Assembly (NCBI RefSeq): GCF_963966145.1
Contig: NC_091047.1
Span: 7,254,001-7,318,000 of the forward strand
DNA from: Tenebrio molitor
Taxonomy: Eukaryota > Arthropoda > Insecta > Coleoptera > Tenebrionidae
Direction of reading: 5' to 3'
Length of the DNA: 64,000 nt
Shown here: positions 34,441-47,452 of the stretch, piece after piece
Layout: the number at the start of each line of letters is the position of its first letter
Position numbering within the stretch: position 1 is the stretch's first letter
Made by a program: the position numbers and the translations under genes
Notes under the pieces: model-generated
Seen by the model: the letters and a program-made list of their open reading frames with translations, nothing else
The model's database searches: none
Told to the model about the DNA's origin: nothing

Positions 34441-36900
34441 CCGCCCCATTTATCAAAGCAGTTGACTGCAGCAGTAAAAAGCAGTAATAAAGTCACCCAG
34501 GTATAAAATTATGAACCCGATAATGGCATTGCGGCATCGCCGGTTCGCGTCTAAGTATAGACCCGGTAAAAAGGCAGGTTAACGGAAGAAGTCCATGCTC
34601 CAGTCTCTAACTATAACAGCAATTACTATGATAACAGTTATAATAAAAAGGCTAATCCTCCGGTAGCGGTAGCCGGAGCAATCATCCTATTTGAGGTTGG
34701 CCCGGAGCGAGGAACTCGAGCCATTACTCCGACAGGGAACGTCGCTTATAATACCATATCATCAAATAAATTTCGGGGAGCAGGCTGCGAAACACTAAAG
34801 TCCACTCGCGGATTGATTCACACATCAATCAGATGAATCAATACGCAACAAGTATTCAATTTGTCGAAACCTGAAAAAATATGTTCGATAACGCATAGCT
34901 TGAGTCGTATCAATCTCAGACGTACGTTCAGTTTGTCAAAACCTATCAACGTCCAGGTAGACTCGCGGATTGATTCGTACGAACGTCAAATAGACGAATC
35001 AATCCGCGACGCGTGTTCAGTTTGTTAAAGCTTGACAATTTATTCGATAACGCTTAGGTTTGATTCGGATGAGCGTCAAGTAGATGAATCAATCCACGAC
35101 GCGTTTTCAGTTTGTCAAAACCGGCTAAAATGTATTCGATGATGTGGTGGTAGTTGATTCGTAGGAGGGTCGATTAGAGAATCAATCCGCGACGCGTGTT
35201 CAGTTTGTCAAAACCTGGCAAAATGTATTGGATAACGCATAGGTAGGAGAAGAGGGGCGGCGAGTTTCAATCGGAGTCGACTTGCTCGCAGTGAGTTTTA
35301 TGAAAGCTCCGGCTCGAGCTTTTCCCCGGTGGCGGGAACGGCTCGCCGGTGATTTATTGGCGGCCCGGATTTGTTTAGTTCAAATGAAGGGTCGTCTGCG
35401 GAGGCGGCTGTAGTAACTCTGGGGGAGATCCAAATCCGTGCCTCAATACTCTCTCCGTTTCCACCCGGTCTTGATGCAATACTCGCCCGGACTTTTATAA
35501 TTTAAATTGCTTTCCCGGAGTCGATCCGGATCATTACATGCTGCGTTCCAGATAAATTGCCGGGAGCGCAGCCCCGCGACAACGGCCAAATTGCATCGGC
35601 GGCCTTCACGATTTTTCGTCACCTAACTTCCCTCGTTATTTCGGAATCTTTACAACGATGAGGAACTGGGCCACGCCGCCATTACGCCAGATGAAATCGA
35701 TGTGTTGTTCCACGAATGAAATACTCACTGCCGCCACTACAATTCACAAGGATTTTATTTTTATTTCCTAATCGGTTTAGACGAATTTTTCAGGATTAGT
35801 CCACTTGCAGCTTTGTTTATCTTTCTGCAATTCTGCAAAACGGTGGCCCTTTTGTTCTGCATCCAGAATTCTCATTAACGTTGTTTCCGTCATCCCACGC
35901 TCCTCTGCACTCGAACCAAAACGAATCCAATCAAAATTAGATTGGATTAACAAGATGCAGCTCCATCACATCCGAATTTCAAAATTTTCCAAAATTTTGG
36001 CGAGCTCCACGAGACGACGCCAGATTCGTTCTTTTGGGGGAAAGAAGGAATCGATCGTTTTGGCATCTCCTCGGTGATCCCCCGGAGATCGTCGGTGTCC
36101 ACACATGACGCACGCCCTTTAGCCCTAAGTGAAGTGTATAAATAGCGTAGTGATATGGTTGGTGCGATATCTTATCTGCAATCTAATTTTAATGAATCGT
36201 AAACGTCGGGGAGCGCATAGCTGAGGCGAGGACTGTCTGTTACGAGATCCTCCCCGACTGATAACGGCCCAGTCGGTATGCTGGTATGCCAACCATCCGT
36301 GTTGATCACAAATACCAGCCGAACCGTCCCAGGGATCGCTCCGCACCCTCCGACGGCGGTGCCGAAGACTCCTCCGCGAGTCGCACCGCGTGCAGATCTA
36401 GATTTATGGCGATCCTCCGGTTCCCATCTTATTAAACATAACCCGAGTAATAAGAGATACGTGACGGCAAAGTTCACCCTTAATCACCGCCAGAGTCACG
36501 ACCGTTCGCGCCACCAATTCGAATTTGATTAATACCGCGGTAATGGCCGTTTAAAGTGGAAAAAAGAGATTTGCGCGCGCGATGATGATCACGGTGGTGA
36601 TGATGATGAATATTTCATTGGCGTTGCCGTGCTTGACGGTCATCAATATCGAAATCGTATATTCGGCGTGCTAATGAAGACGCATCGGGCATTCGTTATG
36701 TTCCCTGTGCTCACTACCTACTTAACTTTGTATGTTCACGCACCTATCATAAATATTAAAACCGTTAATTGCCCAGTTAATATCTTGTGTGGCGTGGAGG
36801 AGCGCCGGCGCAACGCCAGACGAGCCCTGACAGGCCCCAGCTGGGGGATGAAGTCAGGGATTACAAGAGATTGATGACTGGGGATAATATAATAGAAATA
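34441..36900. other. Longest G+C-richer island; contains the 93-bp tandem array
   Basis: Outside the array (34800-35246) the sequence is CG-rich (AGCTCCGGCTCGAGC at 35300; CCGACGGCGGTGCCG at 36350) with overlapping frames of up to 101 aa. The minus-strand frame at 36477 has a hydrophobic start but begins at GTG and has no promoter or splice support. No gene accepted. Confidence 0.4.
34800..35246. repeat. Tandem repeat, about five units of about 93 bp, each with a hairpin
   Basis: Units begin near 34815, 34902, 34972, 35062 and 35156; spacing is 87, 70, 90 and 94 bp. Shared blocks are GATTGATTCGTACGAACGTC, GACGAATCAATCCGCGACGC, GTTCAGTTTGTCAAAACCTG and ATTCGATAACGCATAGGTT. Within a unit GATTGATTC pairs with GAATCAATC to form a stem; unit two is shortened and has lost it. 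The array sits inside a G+C-richer region. A decayed minisatellite is the simplest reading. Confidence 0.85.
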
Positions 36901-39900
36901 GAAAAGTACACGAGGTGCTTGTCTAATGAACAGCGAGCGAGCTGCGAAATTAATTCATCTTCTCGCAAATTGATAAAATTCATAATTTTACTCGCCTGCC
37001 GAAACACCAACATACAAAACAAATTAACAATGCATCTGCTAGTGGCACGTCTTTGTTGGGAGTTCTCACCGACTAAAATCACACTTTCTTGGTTTCCACA
37101 CTGAGGTTAAGTTATCAGCGGTGTTGTCAACGAAGTAAAGGTTCTTAATAAATTTTAAATGAAAGCCAACCTGTGTTTCTTAACACTACGTAATGGCAAA
37201 ACATTGTAAAAATACAATTTTATATCTCGGTACAATAGCATTATCGGATTTTATCTTTTTTCCTGCTGTAATAGAATTGTTTGTGGTGTTTTACACCAGC
37301 GACATTGTAATAAATGTGTTTCTTTATTTTTTTTTATTTGATCTTTCTTTAATTTAGGGAAAAATTACATTTGTGCTACTTCTGCATACAAAAAATATCG
37401 ACCAAAATATCGAAAACGTTCAGAAGAAATGCAAAGAAGTTAAATACATTTGATGCTTGACGTGGACATGCACCTCTTACATCTATCTTGCCATGCGTAA
37501 GATGATTAATGGCTTTGAATTTAAATTTTTAACCAATTATTATATTTGCCGAGAGTATTGTACAATAACATTTAATTTCATTATTTAGTTTCATTTAACT
37601 ACCACTAGTTGGACAGCTTTAACACCATAGAGTTAACGCAAATAAATTGATAGCAACTTTTGTCCATTTAACGTTGTTGAACTGTCACAAATTGAGGTTA
37701 TGAGAAATGCTTACAAATATTTTAATCAAGTCCAACATCAAAAGACTTCAAAGCACAGTAATTTTATTTTTCTTAAATTTTATATAAAACGCTGCAAAAT
37801 TCACCTGGAACTTCTTGGAATTGCATGCAGCAGTTGCTACAAAGGAGGCAATTAATTTAAATACATACTTTTAACTACACAAGAAAAACTCGTGGGAAAT
37901 TCAAAACAGTAGTTGTATCATAATAAAGAATATTAAAAAATCAATACTGTAGCTATATAATGATATTAATAATGTAATAGTTATTTGTGTAGCAAGGCCA
38001 AAAAATGCATCTTTTTCGTCCGAGTGTGAGTTTTCTGGCCGAGGCGCAGCCGAGGCGTAAAAACAGGCGAAGACAAAAGGCACGTTTTGGCAGAGGTGTA
38101 CATTAAATTTTTTAGGACAATAATTATCGATTTTGTCAGTTTCGTTGCTAACTTACTAAACAGACCAACAGATGGACGGTCAGCGTCCGAAAAAAAGTTA
38201 GTTTTCGTCCGCTTGTGCGTACCTACGTAGAATTACCGTTTTCATTAAGGGTGTCTAAAAAGGTTATTATGTATTTGATTTATATCTTTTAATAAACGGT
38301 TTAAAACATATTCTTCCATAAGGATATCATTGTTGCAAAGACTGTCAGTTTAGCCATTTTCAAAAAATTAGCGGGAAATTTTAAATGCTGTAATGGTTCC
38401 TAAACAAATAATTCCTTCATTCATTCCTTCATTCCTTGTAAAAGATCAAGTCAATAAGCTAAAAAAGTTTCTTTGTAAGTTTAAATGACGTTGGATTTGT
38501 GTTTCAAACTTCATTGATTTTAATATTTTTTGAAATTCTATCAGCTCGTCAAGAATTTGAAAAATAAGAAGGTACAAATCGATAAATTAAATGAAAAAAG
38601 ACAATCCGTTCAGGTTTTAACAACGATAAGAATAAAATTTTACTCGTCTTGTTGGAAGTTTCATTTGATTCTTTTTAGTCTTCTCAGCTTAAGCTGAAAC
38701 AGTGTTAAGTCAGCGTTTGATTATTTTTTTCGTAATTACAAAGTTTTTAACGTTTTCTTGTTGAAACGATCCAAAACTGTGCCACGGAGAGGCAGAAGGG
38801 CAAATTTGAGAAATCCCAATAAATTGTGTAAAGAGATCAAGAGTTTAAAAAAACGGATCAAGATTTAGCGTTGCGATTTGGCGAATATTTTCATTCTCTC
38901 TGTTTTTTCTCAAGGAAAATAATCATTTCAGAGCCGGTTGTAAACATTAAGTTAGCTTTTGTTGCATTACATTTCATACCTCTTTCATCAGCCGGAGCCC
39001 AAACAATCCGGAAACCGTACGCACCGTGTTTAATTCAAAAAATATAAATAAATCGGAGGCGAAAGCGTGACATTTTGAAATATACTGTGAACAGATATAT
39101 GCTGTTTGCTGTTGAAATAATCCAGCGATACCAAAACAAAAACGGAAAATCACTTCGATACGACCGTTAGATGCGAGCGATTATTTTATTTGCAATAAAT
39201 TTTAATTAATTGTGATTAAATAGTTATAATAGAGCGTCGCCGCTCGTAAATTATCTTTTGACACTTAATAAACAATAAAAGCGATTTATTGGTGTTATAA
39301 CATCTTTATGAGTACAGCTTCATTACGTGCTGTTGATTTATGGTTTCACGATTTGGTGACGAGCCTTCAAAGCTACCAACATGGGCAAATTGCTACCGCA
39401 ATCGTTATTTTACACAAATGGACTCTCCCTACTGGTTCACACTCAAGGTTTTCAACAGTTATCTGGTGTGTTTTTTAAACAAATCGATTCGGTAATCGCT
39501 AAAATTAAAACGTAACGCAGCGCCTATGTATAAGCCTCTTAGTCATACGATTACATTAAGATAGTGCATGTGGAGAGACGGCTTATTTTCGAGTTTTGGA
39601 AATAACCGGGGGCGGATACAGAAACTTTGATAGCGCAATGCCCCCAAAGTAGCAATTCGCCTTCGGTTATGACCGGACTGGTACAAATCACAAACTCGCT
39701 GGATTCTTAAAGTTACAACTTTCTCGTTTAATCAACACAAAAGTTTGCTCCTCTGCAACAATCAACACTTTGCTTAAATATTTGCCACTCAAGCAATAAT
39801 AATAATTAGCTAATAATAAACTTAAGGTAATAGTTGTAAATATCACATTGCCAATTGCTGCTGTGGTTAAAACATAGTCGAACTGAGTTTGTGATAACGC

Positions 39901-40180
39901 CGCTGTTTTGTAATAATCACTAAGTTTGACATTTGTTATATTTAGCTAGTTGAAGAAGAACATAGACGTTTGCTTCTATTTTTCCTCATGCTGCAGGAGT
40001 TTTCTAGCATCTATGTTGTGATCGAGCCGATCACAAACTCATGTTTTATACTTCACCAACTCAACTGTGAGTTTAGTTGAGTGTAGTTTTTTGTTCTGCG
40101 CTCTGGAACGGTGCTCAAGTAGTTGAGTTGTATTTTTGAAAACGGCAAGAGGAGTTAGTCGTTTGAGAACCTCTGGTTGT
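36901..40180. other. AT-rich intergenic DNA
   Basis: Holds the repeat at 38030-38263. A short TTCATTCATTCCTTCATTCC run lies near 38415. No gene. Confidence 0.45.
38030..38263 (+). repeat. Interspersed repeat, CTGGCCGAGGCG family, copy 1
   Basis: It runs from TTTTCTGGCCGAGGCGCAGC through GACAAAAGGCAC, GGCAGAGGTG and ATTAAATTTTTTAGG to CGTCCGCTTGTG and CCGTTTTCATTAAGGGTG. The same ordered blocks appear inverted at 54557-54929. The CCGAGGCGCAGCCGAGGCG part is a direct repeat. No coding frame. Confidence 0.7.
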
Positions 40181-42000
40181 TACACAATGAGACGTCGTGT
40201 AACAAACAGAAATCGACGCGTGCATGCATCGTGTAGAGCATCGCCTGGCCGATGTATATTTGTACAGCCACCGGCGGCAGTTTACTTTTCACCGAGATCG
40301 TTTCAATAAATCGGTTGGCGGCTACGCGGTCCGCATTATATTTAGATATACCATGTAGATGAACGGACGGTATCGACGCCCCCGCACTCCCATTTTAATT
40401 ATCGAAGAACGGTGGACGGTGGTGTCATCGACGGGACACGGGACGGCAGATGCAAGATACCATTAACGCGCAATAAGATTGGCAGTATCGTTAACAGTAT
40501 CGGGGGCGGCTAAGTGGTATGTCGTGTCCGAGAAAGCAGGTGTGCAGATTCGCGGCCGACGTTCGTATTATCATTGCTCCATTAGCGCAACGACTAATTT
40601 CCACAATTAAAAACAACGAATGATTTACAGGTTTTTTCACGAGCGATGATTCGGAAGAACTCTTCGGCAATTAGCAGGATGTTAAGTAACAAGTGCGGGA
40701 ACGAGTATCCGACGGATGGGCTTGACACCTCCGTCTTGCGGCGCTGAATGAGTGGCAGTGTCGCTGAAGGAACTTCAAAATCGCTCTTGTTTATTTTCAG
40801 GTTGGATTTATATTTATCAAATCAATTAGGTGCTTGTCACAAAAATGTTATACATATGTATTTGTTTTGTCTGTTAAATCCGTTTTTGATCCAAACAAAA
40901 ATGCTCAAATCCAGACTAATTATTAAAAGAAATTGGCGAAAGCCCAATTAGTCAACGTTTTTAGACTGAATTTGAATATTTTCACATATGCTTGTAGAGC
41001 TTTTCGGGTAACACAATTTTTGTAAAAAATAGGAAAAAACTAAAATATTTTTCACATCTTAATGTTGTCGTTTCCGTTGTCGTAAACAAGTGACTTCAGA
41101 CGAAATTTATCTTTTGTGACAAGACAAATTTGACTCACTCTAGGTACTTCAAAATGTTCAAAGATTTTTTTTCTTACAGAGAATGAAGTAAAAAATAATT
41201 TAAACATGAAATAATGAAATTTTATTTAATTAAATACTTTGACGATTATCTAAATATGATAAGATAAATATGGCAAGTACCTTACGCGGCTCGTGCGTAA
41301 CAGCTATCATTACACACTCGTTGAATAATATACTTTTTCTACTCGATTAATTTATAAATTCGCAAGAGGTGCTCTTTTTTAGAAAATTAATGATTTTTGC
41401 TTACCTATGGTAACAAATCTTACTCGTTTGAAAAAACTAATAAAAAGAAATAATTATCTCATGTTACAGCTTCTCATTTGAAGACAATTAATGATTTCCG
41501 ATTATTTATGATAAGAAATCTTACTTACTTAAAATTAATTTGTATAAAAAATCTTACTCGGAAGGTGTTTTGGAAAAAAATAACAATTATCTGTGATGTT
41601 TCTGATGGAGCATCCGGCTTACGTCAGAACATATCGTTAATGTAGACAAAGCTTCAATTAACGCGATTTGATCAAAATCTGTGTGAGCAGAACATTAACA
41701 AATTGTGTTTAGTGTTTTATAATTTATGAAGAAAAATCCGATAGATATGTAAAGATTTAAATCACACACAAAATAAGAATCCTGCTCCATTGAAATTCTG
41801 ATGTCATAAATGTGGAAAATGTTAAACAATGATCCATTCATCAGTAGTTTGAATAAGTGAAAGTAATAAAATCATCAAGTTTATTATTGTTGAATTAAAT
41901 ATTCAATTTTTGGTGTTTGTCGAAAACGACAAATCGGGGTTTGGTATTTGCCGTAAAATCAGGTCGAGTACAAGAGTAAAAAATGTCAAAAATCGCGGCA
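40181..42000. other. Intergenic DNA; 40181-40760 G+C-richer
   Basis: The first part is CG-rich (CACCGGCGGCAGTTTAC, GGGGGCGGCTAAG) without frames of interest. The rest is AT-rich, with the degenerate repeat at 41371-41592. Confidence 0.4.
41371..41592 (+). repeat. Degenerate tandem repeat, about 100-bp period
   Basis: AATTAATGATTTTTGC..TTAC..ATGGTAACAAATCTTACTCG near 41384 is echoed near 41484 as AATTAATGATTTCCGATT..TTATGATAAGAAATCTTACTT. AAATCTTACTCG returns near 41549, followed by a similar AATTATCT end. The units are heavily diverged. Confidence 0.4.
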
Positions 42001-43250
42001 CTTAGTCAGCCAGTCGTGTGCGTTAAATTGAATAATCGACGAGATCAGAGTTAAATCCGGATCGCGAATTCTAAGCGCAACCGAACTGACAGCTGCCATT
42101 CCGAACCGTCCGGTCTAATCAGCGACGGCGCTCTCGTTTCTCGAGCCGCTCCCGTTACCGTCATTAGCGGCTCTGCTAATTTCGCCAATTAAAACGAGCC
42201 CATGATTTATGTTTTTTTATGGTTAATGCACGAATCGGAATCCGATTCGCGACGCCGTTCGCCGCGTGATTCGTAAGAAATCTGTCAATTATCCTTGGAA
42301 GGCCCGTCGGCTGAAATATTCAGTCGGCGAGTGCGTCGCGCTGTAGATTCCGACAATGATTTAGTTAATTAAACGTCTCTCTTGTAAGAATGTCGAATAA
42401 CGGGGTGGATTTGACAGCGCTGGAATTTGAGAAATGAATTCCGTCGTGTTTTCTCCCGATCGTCGGCGCGATAATCCGCGGACGAATAATAATAAGAAGA
42501 GGATCGTCCCATCCCAGGTCCTTAAATCGGCCGCGAGAAGTGTAAAACCTTTATGGCTCGTATATTGTCGGAATTAAGAACGAAACATATTGGATGTCGC
42601 CTTCATCTCGCATTTGCATACCCGTTCGGGTCGCAATCATAAAAATAATACGATAATAATCGCATCCAGTCCGAGTGAAATATGCCCGGGGTTTTTCGTT
42701 TATTTCATTTTGTCCATTATTTTTCGTTGGGTTTGTCTTTTTTTTTGTTGTTTGGATTAATCGAGAAAGGCCTACCTCTGCTCGGACATACTTTACGCTG
42801 GCTCGGAGCTTTGTTATGAAAATTTCAGCCTGGAAACATTGCTCGCCTCTTGTAATTTAAGCACTTAGCCGTTATTATTTACGCGCCGGGATGCGAATAA
42901 ACACGCCGTGTAATGGCCAACGTCTCTCCGCTTTTGCCACAGCTTGTCGGAAATCTCGCCCCGGGAGATCGCCGACTCGTAAGCTTCAAAGCTAGATTTT
43001 GCGCTTTTGTCAACGGAAAAATTCGACACGAGCATTACGCCCAAAAAAAGCGACAAGAGGATGGGCGGCGACGAGATTTGCATGGCAGCCGCGTAAGCTG
43101 CGCCCCACGTGATGTCCTCTTCTCGGCTTTACAACGTTCTATTGACGACGGCGGAGGACGCTAATGAGACCGGTGCATACTTGTGGTGCAATAACAGGAA
43201 CACTACACTACACTCGAGTAATAAAGGATTATTGTACGATGTACGTGGAT
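42001..43250. other. G+C-richer island with homeodomain- and POU-like words
   Basis: Contains AAACCTTTATGGC at about 42545, ATTTGCAT at about 42612, GCAATCATAAAAATAATACG near 42635 and several CG-rich blocks. No coding frame is credible. The packing of TTTATGGC (posterior Hox-like) and ATTTGCAT (octamer-like) is suggestive of an enhancer but is inference. Confidence 0.35.
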
Positions 43251-43736
43251 GGGTTGCGGTCTGCGGAAAAACAAAATTTATACACTAAGTGGAAATCATT
43301 TTGTTTACAAGTACATACATGTATGTAATTGCGGAAACATATGCATATCTTAACTTATAAATAAAATGCAAATTTTGAAAAATTCTGATAAGTAAAAAAC
43401 AACTTGTAACCTAAAGTACACAGAAAACAATAATTTTACTTTTACAAAATTATAATTTAATTAATTTGTAGATAATAAACAATATTACATATTTTTTCTA
43501 CTTTGCGTTCGTACTGATGCTATTACGATACTGTTTTGCGTATCGTAATAGGAAAAAGCGTGATATAATAATAATACTAAAAACAGTGAAATTTAATTTT
43601 TTAATGTCGACAGATAGTGTGGTGTCGCGGCCTTTAAAATATGTTGCCAACTGGCGCTAAATTCCCCAGACTTTCAAATTATTTTTTTTTCATTGAAAAA
43701 GTGACAAAGTAAAAAAAATACTGTATGACATCTCGT

Positions 43737-43831
43737 TTATAAGGCATTTTATCGCACTTACTCCTTTAGGGCACTCGTCGCTACGCTCGTCGTGCTCTAA
43801 ACCCGTGCGTGCGATAAAATGCTTCTTATAA
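43737..43831. repeat. Fold-back element with GCATTTTATCGCAC arms
   Basis: The left arm TTATAAGGCATTTTATCGCA pairs with GTGCGATAAAATGCTTCTTA, one base offset. The inner part TTAGGGCACTCGTCGCTACG continues into CTCGTCGTGCTCTAAA, which pairs with it. The whole 95 bp can fold. No gene is seen. Confidence 0.65.
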
Positions 43832-44231
43832 GACTGGTATCATAATATACTATTATTTGCAAGCGGTCGAAATTGCGCCTTTGTGTATCTCTATAGAAAT
43901 GTTCGAAGTGCTTTTTTTTTGTAACAGGACTTGAAATCAAATCCTAGGAGTTGAAATGTTCACAGGCAGCTCGATCGAGTAAATTATAACACAAAAATTA
44001 ATTTCTGAAGAAAATACATTATTTAATACATTTTTCTGTAATTTTTTTCCAAAAATTTATGCCAGTCAAATTTATTGCAATTATGAAATATTGCACTGTC
44101 AAGTGCTTGTCACTAATTGAAGAAAGTAATATTAAATAAAAAAATTCTGCGGTACCAAATAAAAAAATCCTGTGGTACTAAAAGGCTATATTGCTTTTGT
44201 ACATTCTATAGTATTTCGGGAATTCAAGGAT

Positions 44232-44245
44232 GTTGAGAACCACTG
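44232..44245. repeat. hAT-like terminal motif GTTGAGAACCACTG
   Basis: The inverse, CAGTGGTTCTCAAC, is the usual end of many animal hAT elements. No partner end was located, though the preceding 300 bp are AT-rich and repeat-like (two GCGGTACCAAA / GTGGTACTAAA copies at 44150-44180). Probably the surviving end of an old copy. Confidence 0.35.
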
Positions 44246-44599
44246 ACATCTTGTTACAATCTGATAAGCTTATAATTAATAAAGTGAAATAATATGTCAT
44301 AAAAGTTAGTGCCACTTGTTATTTTGAGAATATTTTTTAAAAACGGTACCAAAAATCGTTGGAAAAATGGAGAATAATATTTTTAAACAAACAAGAAAAT
44401 GTCACGAATTTCAGAGTAAAAAAAATAGCGTATACAAAAAATGCTATAATTTCTTATACCTGAGATTCTAAAAAGTTATACTTTATGTAAATAAATATGC
44501 AAAATAGAATTTTCTGTCACTTTTTAATACTACGCCACAAATATTTGTAGACTCCTAAGCATACTCTAATTTTTATAACCAATTTTTTTTTTCACTACC

Positions 44600-44990
44600 G
44601 CTTCCATTTGGGAATAGGATAAGAACGGGAATATGTTTGGAGCATGTTCTTCGAGTTGTCATGATTTAAGAGGCATTGTCAAAAGACCAAATAAATTATA
44701 GATTACAACCAATAGATAGATGTTCCGGTATACCTCAAGGCAAATTCTTAGCTCCTCTCTTATTTATGACTTATTTCAAAATTATGTGCGACTACTAAAA
44801 AGCAAATATTATGAATGGTAAAAACGTGCAAATGTTTCTAAATTATTTAAATATTCTTGTCGCTATTACCTCAGTTTATGGAAATTAATTTTCAATACAC
44901 AAAAACACAGAAAATTTATCAAAGCTTATTCTTAAAAGGCAATATTTCACTTGTATTGAGTACCCCGAGGTACCAAAAAAACTTACTCGA
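44600..44990 (+). mobile_element. Reverse-transcriptase remnant (SGIPQG motif)
   Basis: At 44721-44777 the plus strand reads CSGIPQGKFLAPLLFMTYF, matching the RT motif (S/Y)GVPQGSxLgPlLF. Flanking sequence has fragments resembling other RT blocks in shifted frames (LQPIDR before it; FN/Q-KTQK.. after it), but stops and frameshifts are frequent and the YADD catalytic box is not visible. It is a small, ancient retroelement fragment of unresolved clade. Confidence 0.55.
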
Positions 44991-47160
44991 TATACGAGGC
45001 AACATCAAAAAGTTTTCCATTTTAAAAGAAATATCAAAACCTGTGCTTTACAGAGTTGTGTGCGGCCAATAAACGTGTGAAGAACAAATCGTTGAGAGTT
45101 TTTGACAAATTCGACCTAATTTCGAAATGACAGGAACACCATCCGAACCTATCCTCGACCACCAGTCCCTCCATCAACGCCGTTACCGATCAAATATTTT
45201 CCAATCGACCCAACGACACGTTACAAGTGTTGATGACTGGAGGAGGATTTCCACATGTCATTTAGCAGCGGCAGTTGTTTAGAACAATCAATTTTCGTGT
45301 CATCTTCGCATTCAGCTGTCCATTTCGGAATTAAGCGCCAAAATGATTATTTACACAGCGACCGGAAATCTCTAAAATTTTAATTTCCAACCGTATTTTT
45401 CTCATTCCTATGCAATTAATGCCATTAGTTATGACAGTTATGTCATTTATTGTAATAACTGTCACGGGGGAAATCATTTATTAGCAGCGCACCAAACAAG
45501 TTTGAATTTTTTCACAAGCTGTTCTAAATATAGCGTTACGATTTAAATGATATTAAAATAACACTTTCTGCAAAAACAAAAGATTTATCTTTGTGATGTG
45601 AACAAGCGCGAGTGTGCCGCATTTGGCGCAACCAAAACGGCGCTAATTTAGGCATTTTATTGTAAAATTAAAATGCGCTGTCTGTCGAAATATAATTAAA
45701 ATTAATTTCACGCCTGTCACTTGTCACAGTTCCAATAGTGATTTATTTTGGAAACTGGAAATAAAGTAATTATGGCGGAAAGTAAGGCGCGCTATAAATA
45801 AACGTATTACCGATGTGGGTGAGACAATTTTTACAAAAAATCAAGAATAAATTATTGTATTATCGATTCAAGTTGCTATTTTGCTACAAAACTAATATAA
45901 TAACAAGTTTTGTATAAAAAAAATAAATTGAAAAATGTTTTTGCAGAGGAGAAAAGAAAATTGTTGGGTTTCAAATTTCAGAACTTTTTCATTTTTAAAA
46001 ATTAGGCAGGTTGGTATTCTTGAATAAAGGATTTAACGAAGAAAGAACCGGATGTGGTGGGGTCATCCTTTTGGCGGGAGCGCAACGAAGAAGAGGCGTG
46101 CAAGTTGCCTAACCTCTACCACCGACGAAGAAGCGGAGCGATCCGCGATATAGACATCAATGCCCCGCGCTAAATTCATCTGTAATAAATTCGAAGCTAT
46201 CGATTGATAAATCAGTTACCTTCTCGAATTTATTTTCGCGATTGTGGCCGAGTCTGCGGTCTTGTAGTGCACTTAGTAAATTACGTTAAGAAATTATTGG
46301 ACGTAATTTAGCATCCTCCATGGGAGCGTCTTACCAGATAATTCAATGCTGTCAACATTGCACTAGATTTTAAGCGCCACTGATTTACAACGAGTGGTCT
46401 GTTAACCTAAACACCATCCCTCTTCCGTTCCGGACTTGATGCATCGCCTCTTCGCGACCGCCTCCGCGGTCCACTTGATCGGTAACGTATTAGCGGCACA
46501 AAAACGACAACAAATTTCCATGTAGTTAGTCACATCAATTAATTTTTCTTACAAGTCAGCAAAACGGTTTTATGCTAATTCGGTGGAACTTCTTCAGAGG
46601 AATCTGGTGAAAAAAATTCTCTCGAAAAAAACTGCTTTGCATAATAATCTTCTATCGGGAATAAATTATGATCGTGTCGGGCTGGTGGTTGCTATTGTAA
46701 GAAGCAGTAAAACAGAAATAATAAATAATTAATAAATCTCCAAAAGTGCTTCGATGCAATAACCGTGTTTATGTTACTGTTAAGTGTTAATCGTTGTGTA
46801 AGACAAACAGACAGTAAAGGCTTATTTACACGTTATGCGCGTATGCTTGCTTATCTTACACGGAATTATTGCCGCAGCTAGTCGATAATCAAAATCAAAA
46901 GCTTACAACACCGACACCATTTATGATTGACGTCTGCATCCACGCCGGACTTAAAAAATCAGGTACACTTGCTTTAACTGACTCTTACACATGATAACCT
47001 TTTGTATTTTTTTAGTATAGGAGGAAAAGTACATATGTACTGTTTTAGTAACTTCTGAAAACATTTTTCGTAAATTTTTTCCACTTTTTGAATTTTCTAA
47101 GAAAAAATTGTCAAACTACCTATTTTGAACATATGCATTTTGAAGATCCAAAATATGGTA

Positions 47161-47452
47161 ATTGTTCACTTTAACTACTTCTGGAATTTTCGCGTTTTTT
47201 CTAGCTAGACAGCCTCAGGGCGCCCTCCTAGATCGTGTCCCACCATTCAAACCTTGTGCAAATGCCTTTTTTTTCTCTCTTGTTGTGTTTCAAGGTCGCG
47301 TCAAGGTCGCGCTAAGTCTTAGTAGAACTAAAGGGTAAGGAAAATTTTCATTTGCACAAGGTTTGAGTGGTGGGAAACGATGTAGAAGGACGCCCTGACG
47401 CTGTCTAGCCAGAAAAAACGGGAAAATTCCAGAAGTAGTTAAAGTGAACAAT
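47161..47452. repeat. Fold-back element with two 104-bp arms
   Basis: The left arm is 47161-47264 and the right arm 47349-47452. They are imperfect inverse copies over their full length: ATTGTTCACTTTAACTACTT against AAGTAGTTAAAGTGAACAAT at the outside, and TTGCACAAGGTTTGAGTGG near the loop. The 84-bp loop has TTTTTTTTCTCTCTTGTTG and two AAGGTCGCG copies. There are no transposase remnants. Confidence 0.75.

Larger units (their letters stand above)
43251..47160. other. AT-rich intergenic DNA with retroelement debris
   Basis: Holds the hairpin at 43737-43831, a hAT-like end at 44232 and the RT remnant at 44600-44990. 46030-46150 is briefly CG-rich with repeated CGAAGAAG words. No gene. Confidence 0.45.

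Noticed and set aside
36172..36477. Minus-strand frame with a hydrophobic start (NFAVTYLLLLGLCLI)
   Set aside because: Starts at GTG, lies in CG-rich DNA that opens frames by chance, has no TATA/initiator or splice evidence, and the remainder matches nothing.
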